A stretch of DNA of 64,000 nucleotides from assembly GCF_027244095.1 (NCBI RefSeq), contig NC_069671.1, positions 310,001-374,000 of the forward strand. The letters are read 5' to 3'. Below, in pieces: positions 20,979 to 31,400 of this stretch; position 1 is the stretch's first letter; every line of letters begins with the position of its first letter. Source of the stretch: Hemicordylus capensis. Lineage: Eukaryota; Chordata; Lepidosauria; Squamata; Cordylidae. Below the pieces are notes generated by a model, which worked only from the letters and a program-made list of their open reading frames with translations, had not been told where the DNA came from and made no database searches. A program made the position numbers and the translations under genes.

Positions 20979-23617
20979 AGGACATCTAAACTAGGTATTC
21001 TCTCTTCCGCCCCTTAAACGATTTATGCAGAAGAAATGTAAGGAGTTACATGAAACTGGGTACATACCGCCATGTCCAGACGGATGTACACATTATATAT
21101 AATTTAAATAAATTTACTAGGCAAAGATCACATTCCGGGTGGGAAGAAAAGCTATTTATAGTGTGTGGGAGGAGAGGCGCTGGAGTGAACACTGGATCGC
21201 TTAATGGTATTTGCGCATTTGTGTCTGCATTGGCAGGGCACCGCATCTGACCAGTTTCTTTGTAAGATGCATCTCTGTCTAGATGCCCGCATGGCTTTTT
21301 GTTTTGTTTTGCTTTAAACCCCCCCCCCCCAAAAAAAACCCCCCAAAAAAACCCTAAAAACTGCACTGAAGTTTCAAGACAGAATCCGGATCCTGTTGTC
21401 ATGGCCAACCAAAACTCCGTTAATATTCAGAGCTGTGGGTTGCCCGCCCAAGCCGCTTCTGTTTATGGAATTTGGGTTAGGATGGGGCAGCCTGTTTCGT
21501 TTCCCTGTGCGGACTTAGGGTACGTGTAGAGACAGCATCATCGCGCCGGGTCTGTTTTATCAATATACAACAGACTAATCTATGCTGCCTGAGAAACACA
21601 AGGAAATCTTGGATTTTCGTTTACCGGTACCGACAATCTCTCTCTCTCTCTCCCCGCGCTCGCCAATTTTCTCCTTTTATGTTCTATCTTCTGATTCTTC
21701 GTGTGTGTATGAAACAGGGAAACCAAATTTCTTCCTAAGCCAACAGACATTTTTTCAAGAACTGGAAAGAAATATCTCCGTTCCTAAAAGGCATTTAGCT
21801 GGAAGTAAGTCCCATACTGATTTTTTTTTTTTTTTTTTACCCTCTAGAAAATGCTTGCAATTAAGTGTGGAAGCTAGATAGCAACCGTGGAGGTGCCTAT
21901 AAACGGGTTGTATGTCTGGAGAGAACACCGCCAGGCCTCCCCACAAGGATAACACAACAGCTTCCAACACCCCGCATTGCCTAAGAGGCTTCTCTCGTTC
22001 ATAGATTCCTGAGTGGATTCCTTCCGTATCTCTAAAGTCTGGAGCAACGTCCGAATAGGAGCAGATGTCCTACCGGGATAAATACAAATTAAATCCGAAG
22101 TCAATTCAGAGACAGAGGAAGCGAGAAAATCAAGCCCTGCTGCACTACAGGCAACCAGCGGCGCGGAATATGAGGTGAAATGCGCTTCATGCTTTATAAA
22201 CAGAATAGGGACAATAAGAGACCCGAGATAAAATACACCAAAGGAGAGGAACAGCTTTTGAAGCGCACCTGTGTGTATCTAACAATGCACATAGTAAATC
22301 AACTGCTCAGACAGTTAAGCCAAGCACTTCGTTTTAAATCGAATTATCCCAGCAATCCTAAGGTTGGAAAGCGAAGTCTCTCGTTGAAACCGGTGGGCCG
22401 TGAAAAGTTTTTCCAGACAAAACAGGGTAGGATTGAGTCTGGTCCAAATACACACACCCTCTTCCCAAAATCGCATAATAAGGTTATAAGCTCAAGGCAT
22501 AAGAAGATGTCTGCATTCTAGCGAGGCTTTGCCAGTTGAGAAATGTCCTGATCCAACTCCCTTTTCCACCTCCAAGGTAGTCTTATTCGATCGCGCGCGT
22601 TCTCGCTCGTTCTCCCTCTCCCACGCAATCGTCTTTTGTTCCTTGCAGATTTTTCTGTGATTCCTCCGGAAAGAGCGCTTATGCTCCCAACCCCCTTTTC
22701 TCAACCCCCACCTCTACACTCCGAGCATTTGCCTTTTTCGCCAGATATTTCCCCTACAGGCGAAGTCCGCGCGGCTTCTCCCTCTTCCCCTGGCCTCGAA
22801 TCAGACGCCTGCAGAGCGGCTTCTCGTCCCATCCAGGGCTCCCTTTTCTCCTTCCTCGACTTGGAAACGAACCCTGCAGCCATTTAAGTGGTTTGGCTTT
22901 GTTTTTACAAATAATGGGCTTCCTTCTGAAAAGTCTCCCCCTTCTGGGAAAGGGGGGCAAAAATACTTCTCATCTGCCGACCCTCTACCTGGGATTCTAA
23001 CGCCTCCTGCTCAGGCCTGGGTGTTCTTTGGGGAAGGACCGACGTTTGTAATATTTGCGTTCCTTAAAAAACATAAAAATCAGATGGCACTTAAAACATT
23101 TAGCTGGAGGCGTTGAGGGTTGAGGCGCAACGGGAGAAGGAGGGATCTGGGCGGGGGTTTCTCCCGGGGGGGGGCTCCTTCTTTGATGCCCTGCTGCCTC
23201 TCCTCCTCGCACGCCACCCCACCCCCACCCTAGGCATGTTGTCCCACAAATGGGGAAAGAGTTCTCTCCATTCTCAGACTGAATGAAATGACTAACTCTG
23301 TATTTGGGGCCCAGGACATTCTGGGCGGCTTTGTGCGACGCTTGTCAGCCCCTCCCATTCGGAGGGAGAGGGGCTGAGGGGGCCAGCCAGAAAGAACCCT
23401 GATAACTTAATCTCTCCTGTCCCCTGTTGTCAGTGCACCTTGCATGACAAAAAGAGGCGGCGGGGCGGGGGGAGAATGCCAGAGCCCCTCTCCAAATTCC
23501 TAGGCAACAGCGGCAAGAGGGCGAGGACCACCCCCCACCCCCCCAGTGCCCACGCTCCCGAAGTCAGTCCAGAGAGTGATCTGGAATACAGGCAGAGTGA
23601 GTCCTGGGCCACAGGAT
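20979..23617. other. Unassigned sequence
   Basis: Contains homopolymer runs (C near 21321-21330, A near 21331-21350, T near 21822-21838). AT-rich patches at 21080-21130 and 22170-22350 could be regulatory. No gene or clear transposon recognised. Confidence 0.4.
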
Positions 23618-23690
23618 GCAGCCCTGGTTACTCGGAAGGAAGTCTCTCTGTAGTCAGTGGGCCTTACTCTCAGGTCAGAGGGCAGCCGCG
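23618..23690. repeat. Short palindromic dispersed repeat, copy 4
   Basis: GATGCAGCCCTGGTTACTCG, GAAGGAAGTCTCTCTGTAGT, CAGTGGGCCTTACTCTCAGG. Same plan as the other copies. Confidence 0.5.
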
Positions 23691-24639
23691 GCCGTCCAGA
23701 AAACTGGCCAGGAGGAATCTCGGATTTGTTAAGGTGGGTTGTCGATGGAAATCGGCGGCGTCCCTCTTTCTCACCACCCTTCCCTCTTCTCTCCCTCTGT
23801 TCATGGATTCAAAACTTCGCACCCCTGATGCATCTCAGGAATCGCTGCTCCTCTCCGGTCGGACGCTTCTAAAGGGAAGGCGCGTAAACTTGCTACTGGA
23901 AAACGATTTGACAGCCTCTTTCCTCAAGATCCTTTCCTCCGCACACTCCTTGCCTGGTCAGTTTTCAAATCCTGGAATGGGCTGTATTTTCTATTGGGGA
24001 GGAAACTAACATTTGAGTTTCATTTTTATTAGGAGGAGGAGGAGCAGGGGAGGGGGGGTGTCCTGGTTTCTGGGGCACCTTATCATTTGATCTAGGAGTG
24101 ACCGGTTCTTTTAGGAAACCAAACACACGCGCGCGCGCACAACGCCGGAGAAAATGAAAACAGCCTCCCAAATTTAAGCAAAATGCGGCCTAGTTCCTGG
24201 AGGGAGGGGGAGAGAGGGAAGCCCGAAAACTTGACATCCCTTCCTGGCATGGACCTCTTCCTGGCAGGTAAACGCGCCTCCCCCCCACCAATTAGCCTCC
24301 TGCTAGGAAAGACCAACTTCGCCGGGATGGCTCCCCTTCCCCCGGGACACACACACGCACACCTGATGATTTCCGAGCCGGTTCTCTGGGTGGGCAAGCA
24401 GCATGGCTCGCTCTGCTCCCAGCGCTGACCGGTTTCTCAAGGGGGGAGAGGAGGGGGTGCCGCGGGCGGGCAGCTGGTCCCCCCCCAGAGCCTCCCCAGC
24501 CCCCTGGCCCCGATCCGCATGCACCGCTCCGCCCCAGGTCTGAAGGCAAAGTACTCACAGAGCCCGGCAAGCCAGGTGAAACTCTCGCCCCTCCACAATA
24601 GGGTTGCCTTCTTTTTCCCCCTCTGCGCCAAGCGCGAGG

Positions 24640-24740
24640 CTGGAGCCAATTTAGATATGCTATAAATTAAGAGGTTGCCATGGCCACTGCCTCTCCATTG
24701 GCCGCCGCCCCCCCGACGTGCCGCCCGACGTCACCAAATC
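24640..24740 (+). promoter_or_regulatory. LHX5: Candidate LHX5 core promoter
   Basis: A compact set of promoter-like motifs about 550-640 bp upstream of the LHX5 start codon: CCAAT at 24646, TATAAAT at 24661, an inverted CCAAT (ATTGG) at 24697 and a CRE-like GACGTCAC at 24727. It sits at the edge of the CpG-rich block that contains exon 1. The CCAAT-to-TATA spacing is shorter than usual, so the two may not act together. The transcription start has not been located. Confidence 0.4.
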
Positions 24741-25277
24741 TGAATAAGGATGCGCGAATTACTAAAGCCGGGAGACAAAGCTAGGCGATGGGAACAGCAT
24801 GAAAGTGGAGCAAAGTCCCGGGCAGCCATCCACACGCCGGCCGCGAGGAGGAGGAGGAGGAAGCCGCCGCCGCCGCCGCAGCAGCAGCAGCCAGGCGGAC
24901 GGAAGGGAACGCGTTGCCGGGCCGGGGCCTTCCTCTTCTTCCTCTCCTCCCCTCGCTCGCCCCCCTCCTCCTCCTCCAGGCTGGCCACAGCGCAGGGGCC
25001 CGGCATGCTGCGCTGAGCCTCGACGGCGTCCAAGCCAGCTGCCTCCCAGCCGGGGCGCCGCTGCTGCCGCTGCTACCGGACTCGACGGCCCCTGAGCCAG
25101 ACACCGACGGGCGAGCGCCCTGAGCGCCCGAGGGAAGACGCGGGCGGCGGCGGCGGGCGGAAGAGGAGGCGGCGGAGGCGGCCCTGGGCCGGCGGCAGCG
25201 GGGCGGCTGCGTGCGGAGGCCCCTGCCCGTGCCCGGCGGCGGCGGCGGCGGCTGCTGCTTCCACCACCGCCGCGGCG
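24741..25277 (+). other. LHX5: Probable LHX5 5' leader, GC-rich with trinucleotide tracts
   Basis: Extremely GC-rich DNA between the candidate promoter and the LHX5 start codon. It carries consecutive short tracts of GAG (24844-24860), CCG (24863-24879) and CAG (24879-24891), and a GGC tract near 25224-25246. ATG triplets occur upstream of the main start (24750, 24788, 24799), so an mRNA starting near 24690 would carry upstream reading frames. There is no sign of an additional protein-coding exon. Confidence 0.45.
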
Positions 25278-25450
25278 ATGATGGTGCACTGCGCCGGCTG
25301 CGAGCGGCCAATCCTGGACCGATTCCTGCTCAACGTGCTGGATCGGGCCTGGCACATCAAGTGCGTGCAGTGTTGCGAGTGCAAGTGCAACCTGACCGAG
25401 AAGTGCTTCTCCCGCGAGGGCAAGCTCTACTGCAAGAACGACTTCTTCAG
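25278..25450 (+). CDS. LHX5: LHX5 coding exon 1 (LIM1)
   Basis: Encodes residues 1-57 plus two bases of R58: the whole first LIM zinc-binding domain. It opens with ATGATG and ends at a GTGAGC donor at 25451. The reading frame continues into exon 2 as AG|G. Residues KCNLTEKCF are the LHX1-like form of this segment; mammalian LHX5 has KTNLSEKCF, so this residue pattern is probably ancestral. Confidence 0.97.
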
Positions 25451-28400
25451 GTGAGCGCCCCCACCGCCGCCGGCTGCCCCCGAGGGCTCCAAGCCCGGCG
25501 GCGATACTTGGGCTGTGCCGGCGCCCTTCGGGGCAGTCCAGGCTCTGCAGTCGAGCCGCTGAGGGAAGCCCAAAGAGAAGAACCCCCTCCCCCACCCTCC
25601 CCCACCCGTTGGCCACCACCTCACGGACCTTGTAGCCAGCCAAGGGACGGCCTGATTCTGCGCCACTTTCCTGGCAAGCGAGTCGTCCCACTGAGCTCAA
25701 TGGGGCTTTCCCCCTAGGAAGTGTGCGAAGGCTTTGCAGCCTGAAACTGCACTCCGAGTAGGACCCTGAGTAGGAGGGAGATAGTCCCAGTGAAAGCGAG
25801 GCTGACCTCTGAGAAAATGGGGGGTGGGGGCGACAAACTCCCCACAGACTGAATGCAATCTGTTTTTTGCCCCGGGTTTGTTCAGAGCACAGAAATGGAG
25901 GCAAAAGGTTGGCCGCGCAGCTGGGCTCTTCCTCCGCGGTGAATGTCCACATGCTCTTCACAGGCGGGGTACAGCGAGCTGGGTGTAGCTAAGATAAACC
26001 CAGTGGGAGCGGGCCGGGCGCTCTTGGCTGCAACCCTAAGCACACTTCCCAGGGAGTAAGTCTATGCTCCTCGAGACAGACTCTGTGTTTGTATGCAGGA
26101 GAGGGTGTTTTGTTTTGATTTGCCTGCACAGTGGGCACTCTTTCCTTGGGAGGAATCCCTCGCTGATTTCAGTCGGACTTACTTCGGAGTAAACATGCAT
26201 AGCCTCGGGCTGTTACCGTGGTCGGATGTGGAATGAGATGCCGCTAAAACCTCGAGTTTCGGACTGTGCGAAAGGCATGTTCAGCGCCATTGGGTTTTTT
26301 GTAGGGGGGGCGCTCGAGGGGGGCCTACATGCTCCTGGCACCCCCGATGTCAACAGAGACCCGACGAGGCGGTTGAGGTTCTGGGATGTGGAACTTCCTA
26401 GCCAGTGTACGAGTACAGCCCTTTCCCTCCCTCTTGATCTCTCTCCACTGAAAGGGGTCTGCAATCCGAGTCCCCCCATCTGCCACCTCCCCCTGGCCTA
26501 TTAGGGTCACAAAAAGACTTAAACATTTAAAGGCAAATCCTGTGCTGTTTACTCGGGAGTAAATTCCTCGGATTTCAATAGGGCTTCCTTTTGAGTAAGC
26601 GTGCAAAGGACTGAAGCCTTCTATTAGGAAAGAGGATTACAAATTTGCCTCTTCTGACTCCCGGTATATAGAAATGAAAGGAGGACACCCGTATTTTCAT
26701 AGCAAGATATAAGAACAAATTTTCCCCCTAAAACCCATCACCTCAGTGGGCAAAAAAAAAAATCTAATAATAATAATAATAAAATAAACAAACCACCGCA
26801 TTTCCCCCTTTGGCAGCCAGAAATGAGCTCCAATCCTGACGGAGAATGATCGCTTTTCTCAAGGTGTCTTTCTGGCTGCGTTTCTTTCCCGAAAGCCCGA
26901 GGTGGCGGGTGGGGGCTATTCCCTGCCTTGGCTTTGCAGATGAACTAATGGGGGGGGTGACTTTTCGCCCACCCGCATTTTTTTGTCCTAAAAAAAAAAC
27001 CCCACAAAAGCACTTCATTTGAAAATGCAAATTCGTTCCGGCCTTTGTTTTCGTCCCCTAATTGAGGTAAACGCGCCTATTTGTTTAGTGATGGAAACAG
27101 CAGGCGCGGTGGGGGGCCTTGGCGGCAGGAGTGGGGGGGAGGAGATGGGGGGGTTGGAGGGGCTGGAGCTCTGCGGGCATCGAAGCCCAAGGCCAGGGTC
27201 TCTGAATGGGGGGCGCTAAGCCGCCTTTGCACATGTAAGGGGCCTGGAATCCATGGGCGATCCGAAATGCCTTTCCAGCCAATTCCGCCCCCGATTCTTC
27301 GGTTAAAAAAGAGCCCCCAACCCACCCACCAACCCGTTTAAACGCCTCGAACGATTTTTGATAAGGAGCAGATGAGGCTATTATGCCCAAGGAGAAGGGG
27401 GGGTTGATTTATGGGTTGTAATGTTTTCACTAAATCAACGTCACTACAGGCCGTTGTGGAGAGAAAATGGGGTTTGGGTGAGGAGGCCGGGGGTCCCACT
27501 CTGCTTTCTGGCTTGGCCTGCTTCGTATCTGGACGGGGGCATTGGAATTGACATGGGGAAACTACCCCCTCAAAGTTGCTGTTTTTCTCTTCGAGGTCAC
27601 ATTTCAGCCCGCGATTCCGCCTCACTTGCGGGCGGCCTCCTTCTCTCCCTGGGCGCCTTTCGCGTCGCACTTGGGGGGCTGAAGAGAGAGAGGGTCTTGG
27701 GCGCACACACTTCTCACCCAAATGCGCTCCCCAGACTGGGGAGGGGGGCGGTGTTCACAGACCTCGGTCCCTGGGCCGAGGCTTTCCGGTGTGGGCTCGA
27801 TTCGGGGCAGGCCTTGGGCAGGTGGGTCCCAATCCTGAGGCAGGATCCGCCGACAGCTCTCCTTCGCAAGACCCGCTGAGATGAAGGGGAGGTGCGCCAG
27901 AGCAGCTCGCGCAGGAGAACTGCCCGCAAGGAGGCAGCCGGTGGAGCCCAGCAGCCTAGCCTCAGGGCCGAAAGGGGGGCGGCGGCGGCGGCAGCGGCCC
28001 CGGCTTCTGGGCTCGGCTCGGCGGAACCAGGGAGGGACCTGCCACGCCTTAAGCGCCGCCCCCGCCCCAGGCGCCCCCTTCCCCAGGCTCCCTGCTCATC
28101 CCCATTTGGCTTCCGCGCACCCACCCTCCCCGCTCTCCCCCCAGGAGGTTCGGCACCAAATGCGCCGGGTGCGCGCAGGGCATCTCCCCTTCGGACCTGG
28201 TGCGGAAGGCGCGGAGCAAGGTCTTCCACCTGAACTGCTTCACCTGCATGGTCTGCAACAAGCAGCTCTCGACGGGCGAGGAGCTCTACATCATCGACGA
28301 GAACAAGTTCGTCTGCAAGGAGGATTACTTGAGCTCGACCAGCTTGAAGGAAGGCAGTCTCAACTCGGGTAAGGGAAGCCCGGAGGCTCCGAGGCGGCGG

Positions 28401-31400
28401 GGGGGAGCGGGGAGCGGGAGCCCCTGGCGTGCGCCCCCGCCCCCGCTGTGCTGTCCTGTCTGTGCCTTAGGCGGGAGCCCCTCTCTCTGCTCCTCCTCCC
28501 AAGTACCTGTGCATAGGTCTGCGGCCTTAACAGCATTGGTATTATTAGCAAGACGAGGACACCCCTGTCCCTGCCTTGAGTGTTCTCCAAAGCAAAGTTT
28601 CAGCCTTCTCCGGACGTAGTTGGCGGCAAGACCCACAGAACTAGGCTGCAAGTCAGTCTCTGCCCCGCGGTGCTAGCGATCCAAATGGGGACTAAACACG
28701 ATCCAAATGGAGACTAAGCAGGAGGAATTAGCCAAGCGGGGGACGGGGAGGCAGACGCAGTTGGACAAAGGATGGAACTTGCGGAGCCTTCCCAGATCGT
28801 CTTCCTTGGGCTCCATCCTTTTCCGAAAAGAAGGAAGCACAGAGCGCAAATATTGCTCAGTAACTTAAGAAGGAAGGAAGAGAGACCCTCGCCCGGCTTC
28901 CGATCGAAATTGAGCCAGGCGGAAAAGGAGGGGAGGGTCTGGCCCTGGGGAGGGCTGTGGTTATGGGGCGGAGAGGAGGCCGTGCCGGCCGCGAGGGAAG
29001 AGGATGGCGGCGAATTAACCCCTGGGCGCTGAACCGGGTGCGCAGCGTGTAGGGGGAGAGAGGAAGCAAGCAGTCCCCGTATTTCTCGGTCCTGCTGCTC
29101 CTGCCAAGGGAAGGCCCCGGGGTGAAAAGACAGGCCCCTCCTTGCCACGAATGGTTCCCCGTCCGAAAGGGACCCCAGGGCTGACAGCGGAGTCGCTCCC
29201 CAGCCTCTCCGGCTTCCCTTCCCTTGAGGAAGACTAGGGAAGAAGAGGCGAATGTCTCCGTCCTGGGTGCTGCTGACATCGACTTCCTTGCCCGGTAGCC
29301 TGGGATCCGGGCCTGGGGCACTCCTAGGCCTGGGGATTGCTTTGCCTTGCCCCCACCCCACACACCTGTCTTTTAAGGGAGGAAGGGATGTGGACATCTC
29401 CCTGGATCGGATCACCTTCCCCGCCTCCCCTGAGGACAAGAGGAAGGGGTCCTTGCGGCGGCGGGGGGGCGGGCAGTCCTGGTCTCAAGCAAACCTCCAG
29501 GTCACCTCGGTGGCCCACTCCGCCTGCCTGCGCTGTTGCTTCTTCTTGGCCTGGCTGGGCCGGTCCCTCCTTGCTTCGGCTTCTGCCAGCCAGATGTTCT
29601 CGGGAGGCCCATGGCAGGCGAGGGCCCTACTCGGCGCCCTCCTGGACACTTGGCTATTCAGAGGCGGGCAGCCTCCCGCCACCAATCCACCCCGGGGGGG
29701 CCTCCTTCCTCTCTCGGGAGCGGGGTGAACATGGAGACCGAACAAGAGCTGCGGAGCAGGCCAACAAGGCCTTCTCGTCTAAAAGCGGGAGGGGGAGCAA
29801 GTGAAGAGATGGGGGGGGGGGTGTCGTCAAGACGAGGACGGCCAGGATGCCCCAACTGAATTCTGTTTCATACTATGACTTGTAGGAAGCAAATTTCCTT
29901 CGCCTCTAGCGGCAGGGCCTGCTTCCAAGGATCCTGTTCCGAGGATCTGTGGTGCTGAGGCAGCAGCCCAGCAGCCCCCACTTTGCCTGCCCCTCTTCCT
30001 GTCCCAGGAGTGCCCAGGGCAGATTCGGTCCCCACCGACCTCCTTGCAGAGCGAGGCTTCCCGCTCCCCGCCGACCGAGCTGGATCTGGTGTATGGGGGG
30101 AGATTCGGCCGGGATGGCGCCGCAGGCCCGGGTGCCTTCCTCTGGCAGGCGGCTTTATTTCATGATTGGATTCATTAACGAATCGATTGATTGATTGCAT
30201 TTCCAGCCCTGCATCTTCGGGCTCCTCGGAGGTCCTCCTGGGGCGGCCAGTGCCCTCCTAGCTACACCCCTCCCCGCCTCGAGGGGACTGCTGCGTGGGC
30301 GGCAGCCGCCTCTTTCGGGGAAGCTTGGTAGAAACGGGGGACTCCTGTCCTTCGAGATCCCCTAAAAGAGGGGAAGCTTTTTCCAGCGGGCTCCCCTTCT
30401 CCCTTCCCCGGGTCTCCTCCGGCTACCCCGGGCCCTGTAAGCGCCGATGGCTCATTGCAAACGGAGGCCCGCCTGGGGCTGGCTCGGTCCCTGAGCGCCG
30501 CGGGCAGCGGGCCTCCTGCTGCCTCCCCTCGCCCCCCCCCCAGCCCCCAGTGACAGCCCCTCTCCCCTTTCCCTTGGCAGTCTCTTCGTGCACCGACCGC
30601 AGTCTGTCTCCGGACATCCAGGACCCGATGCAGGACGACACGAAAGAAACCGACAACTCCACCTCCTCGGACAAAGAGACCACCAACAACGAGAATGAGG
30701 AGCAGAACTCGGGGACCAAGCGGCGGGGGCCACGGACCACGATCAAGGCCAAGCAGCTGGAGACCCTCAAAGCTGCCTTTGCGGCCACCCCCAAACCCAC
30801 CAGGCATATCCGGGAGCAGCTGGCCCAAGAAACGGGGCTCAACATGAGGGTGATCCAGGTAAGAGGCATTCCCTGGCGGCCAGAGCTTGGCCTCGGGGCC
30901 TGGCTGGCCGGCCGCGAGGCGGCTTGGCTGGTCCTGGGCGGCGGCGCCTCAGAGGCCTGCTTGATTTTTGGGCCCCGCGCTCCCTTTGGAATGCAGCCGG
31001 CGCCACCTCCTCCCCAGTCGCACCTCCGCACCTGCCGCGAGGGGGCGCGCTTCTGCATGGGCCAGGTTACATCAAAGGCTGTCGTCAGCGTGAACCTCGG
31101 GAACTGACCTCCTCTGGATCATGAACGACCTTTTTTGCCCCCGCAAAGGAAAAAAGAGAAACCCAACAAACGCGGAAAATTGGAGAAGCGGCAAAGCAAC
31201 AGCAATCTCCGGGCCGCGCCTCGGCAAAAGGATATATGCTGCCGATCATCATCATTTAATTTTTCCCTGCATACCATCAAATATTTTGGAAAATGATTTT
31301 CATCACTTTACTAATGTATGGATTATTAAGAGATATAACTAAAGGAGACAATCCATCGTTTTTAGTGTGCAGCTTCAACATAAGATGAAGAGGAACTTGT

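Larger units (their letters stand above)
24200..25500. other. CpG island at the LHX5 promoter and exon 1
   Basis: CG-dense block covering the candidate promoter, leader and first coding exon of LHX5, as is usual for vertebrate developmental regulators. Confidence 0.7.
25451..28144 (+). other. LHX5: LHX5 intron 1
   Basis: 2694-bp GT-AG intron. It holds relics of the short palindromic dispersed repeat at about 25685-25750, 26028-26075, 26150-26212 and 26530-26612, and a compact block near 27010-27090 with octamer-, SOX-, homeodomain- and FOX-like motifs. No other transposon was recognised. Confidence 0.85.

Noticed and set aside
24762-25961. A 399-codon open frame on the - strand over LHX5 exon 1
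   Set aside because: It is antisense to a secure exon, low-complexity in its middle, and has no family resemblance. It is a shadow of GC-rich coding and leader sequence.
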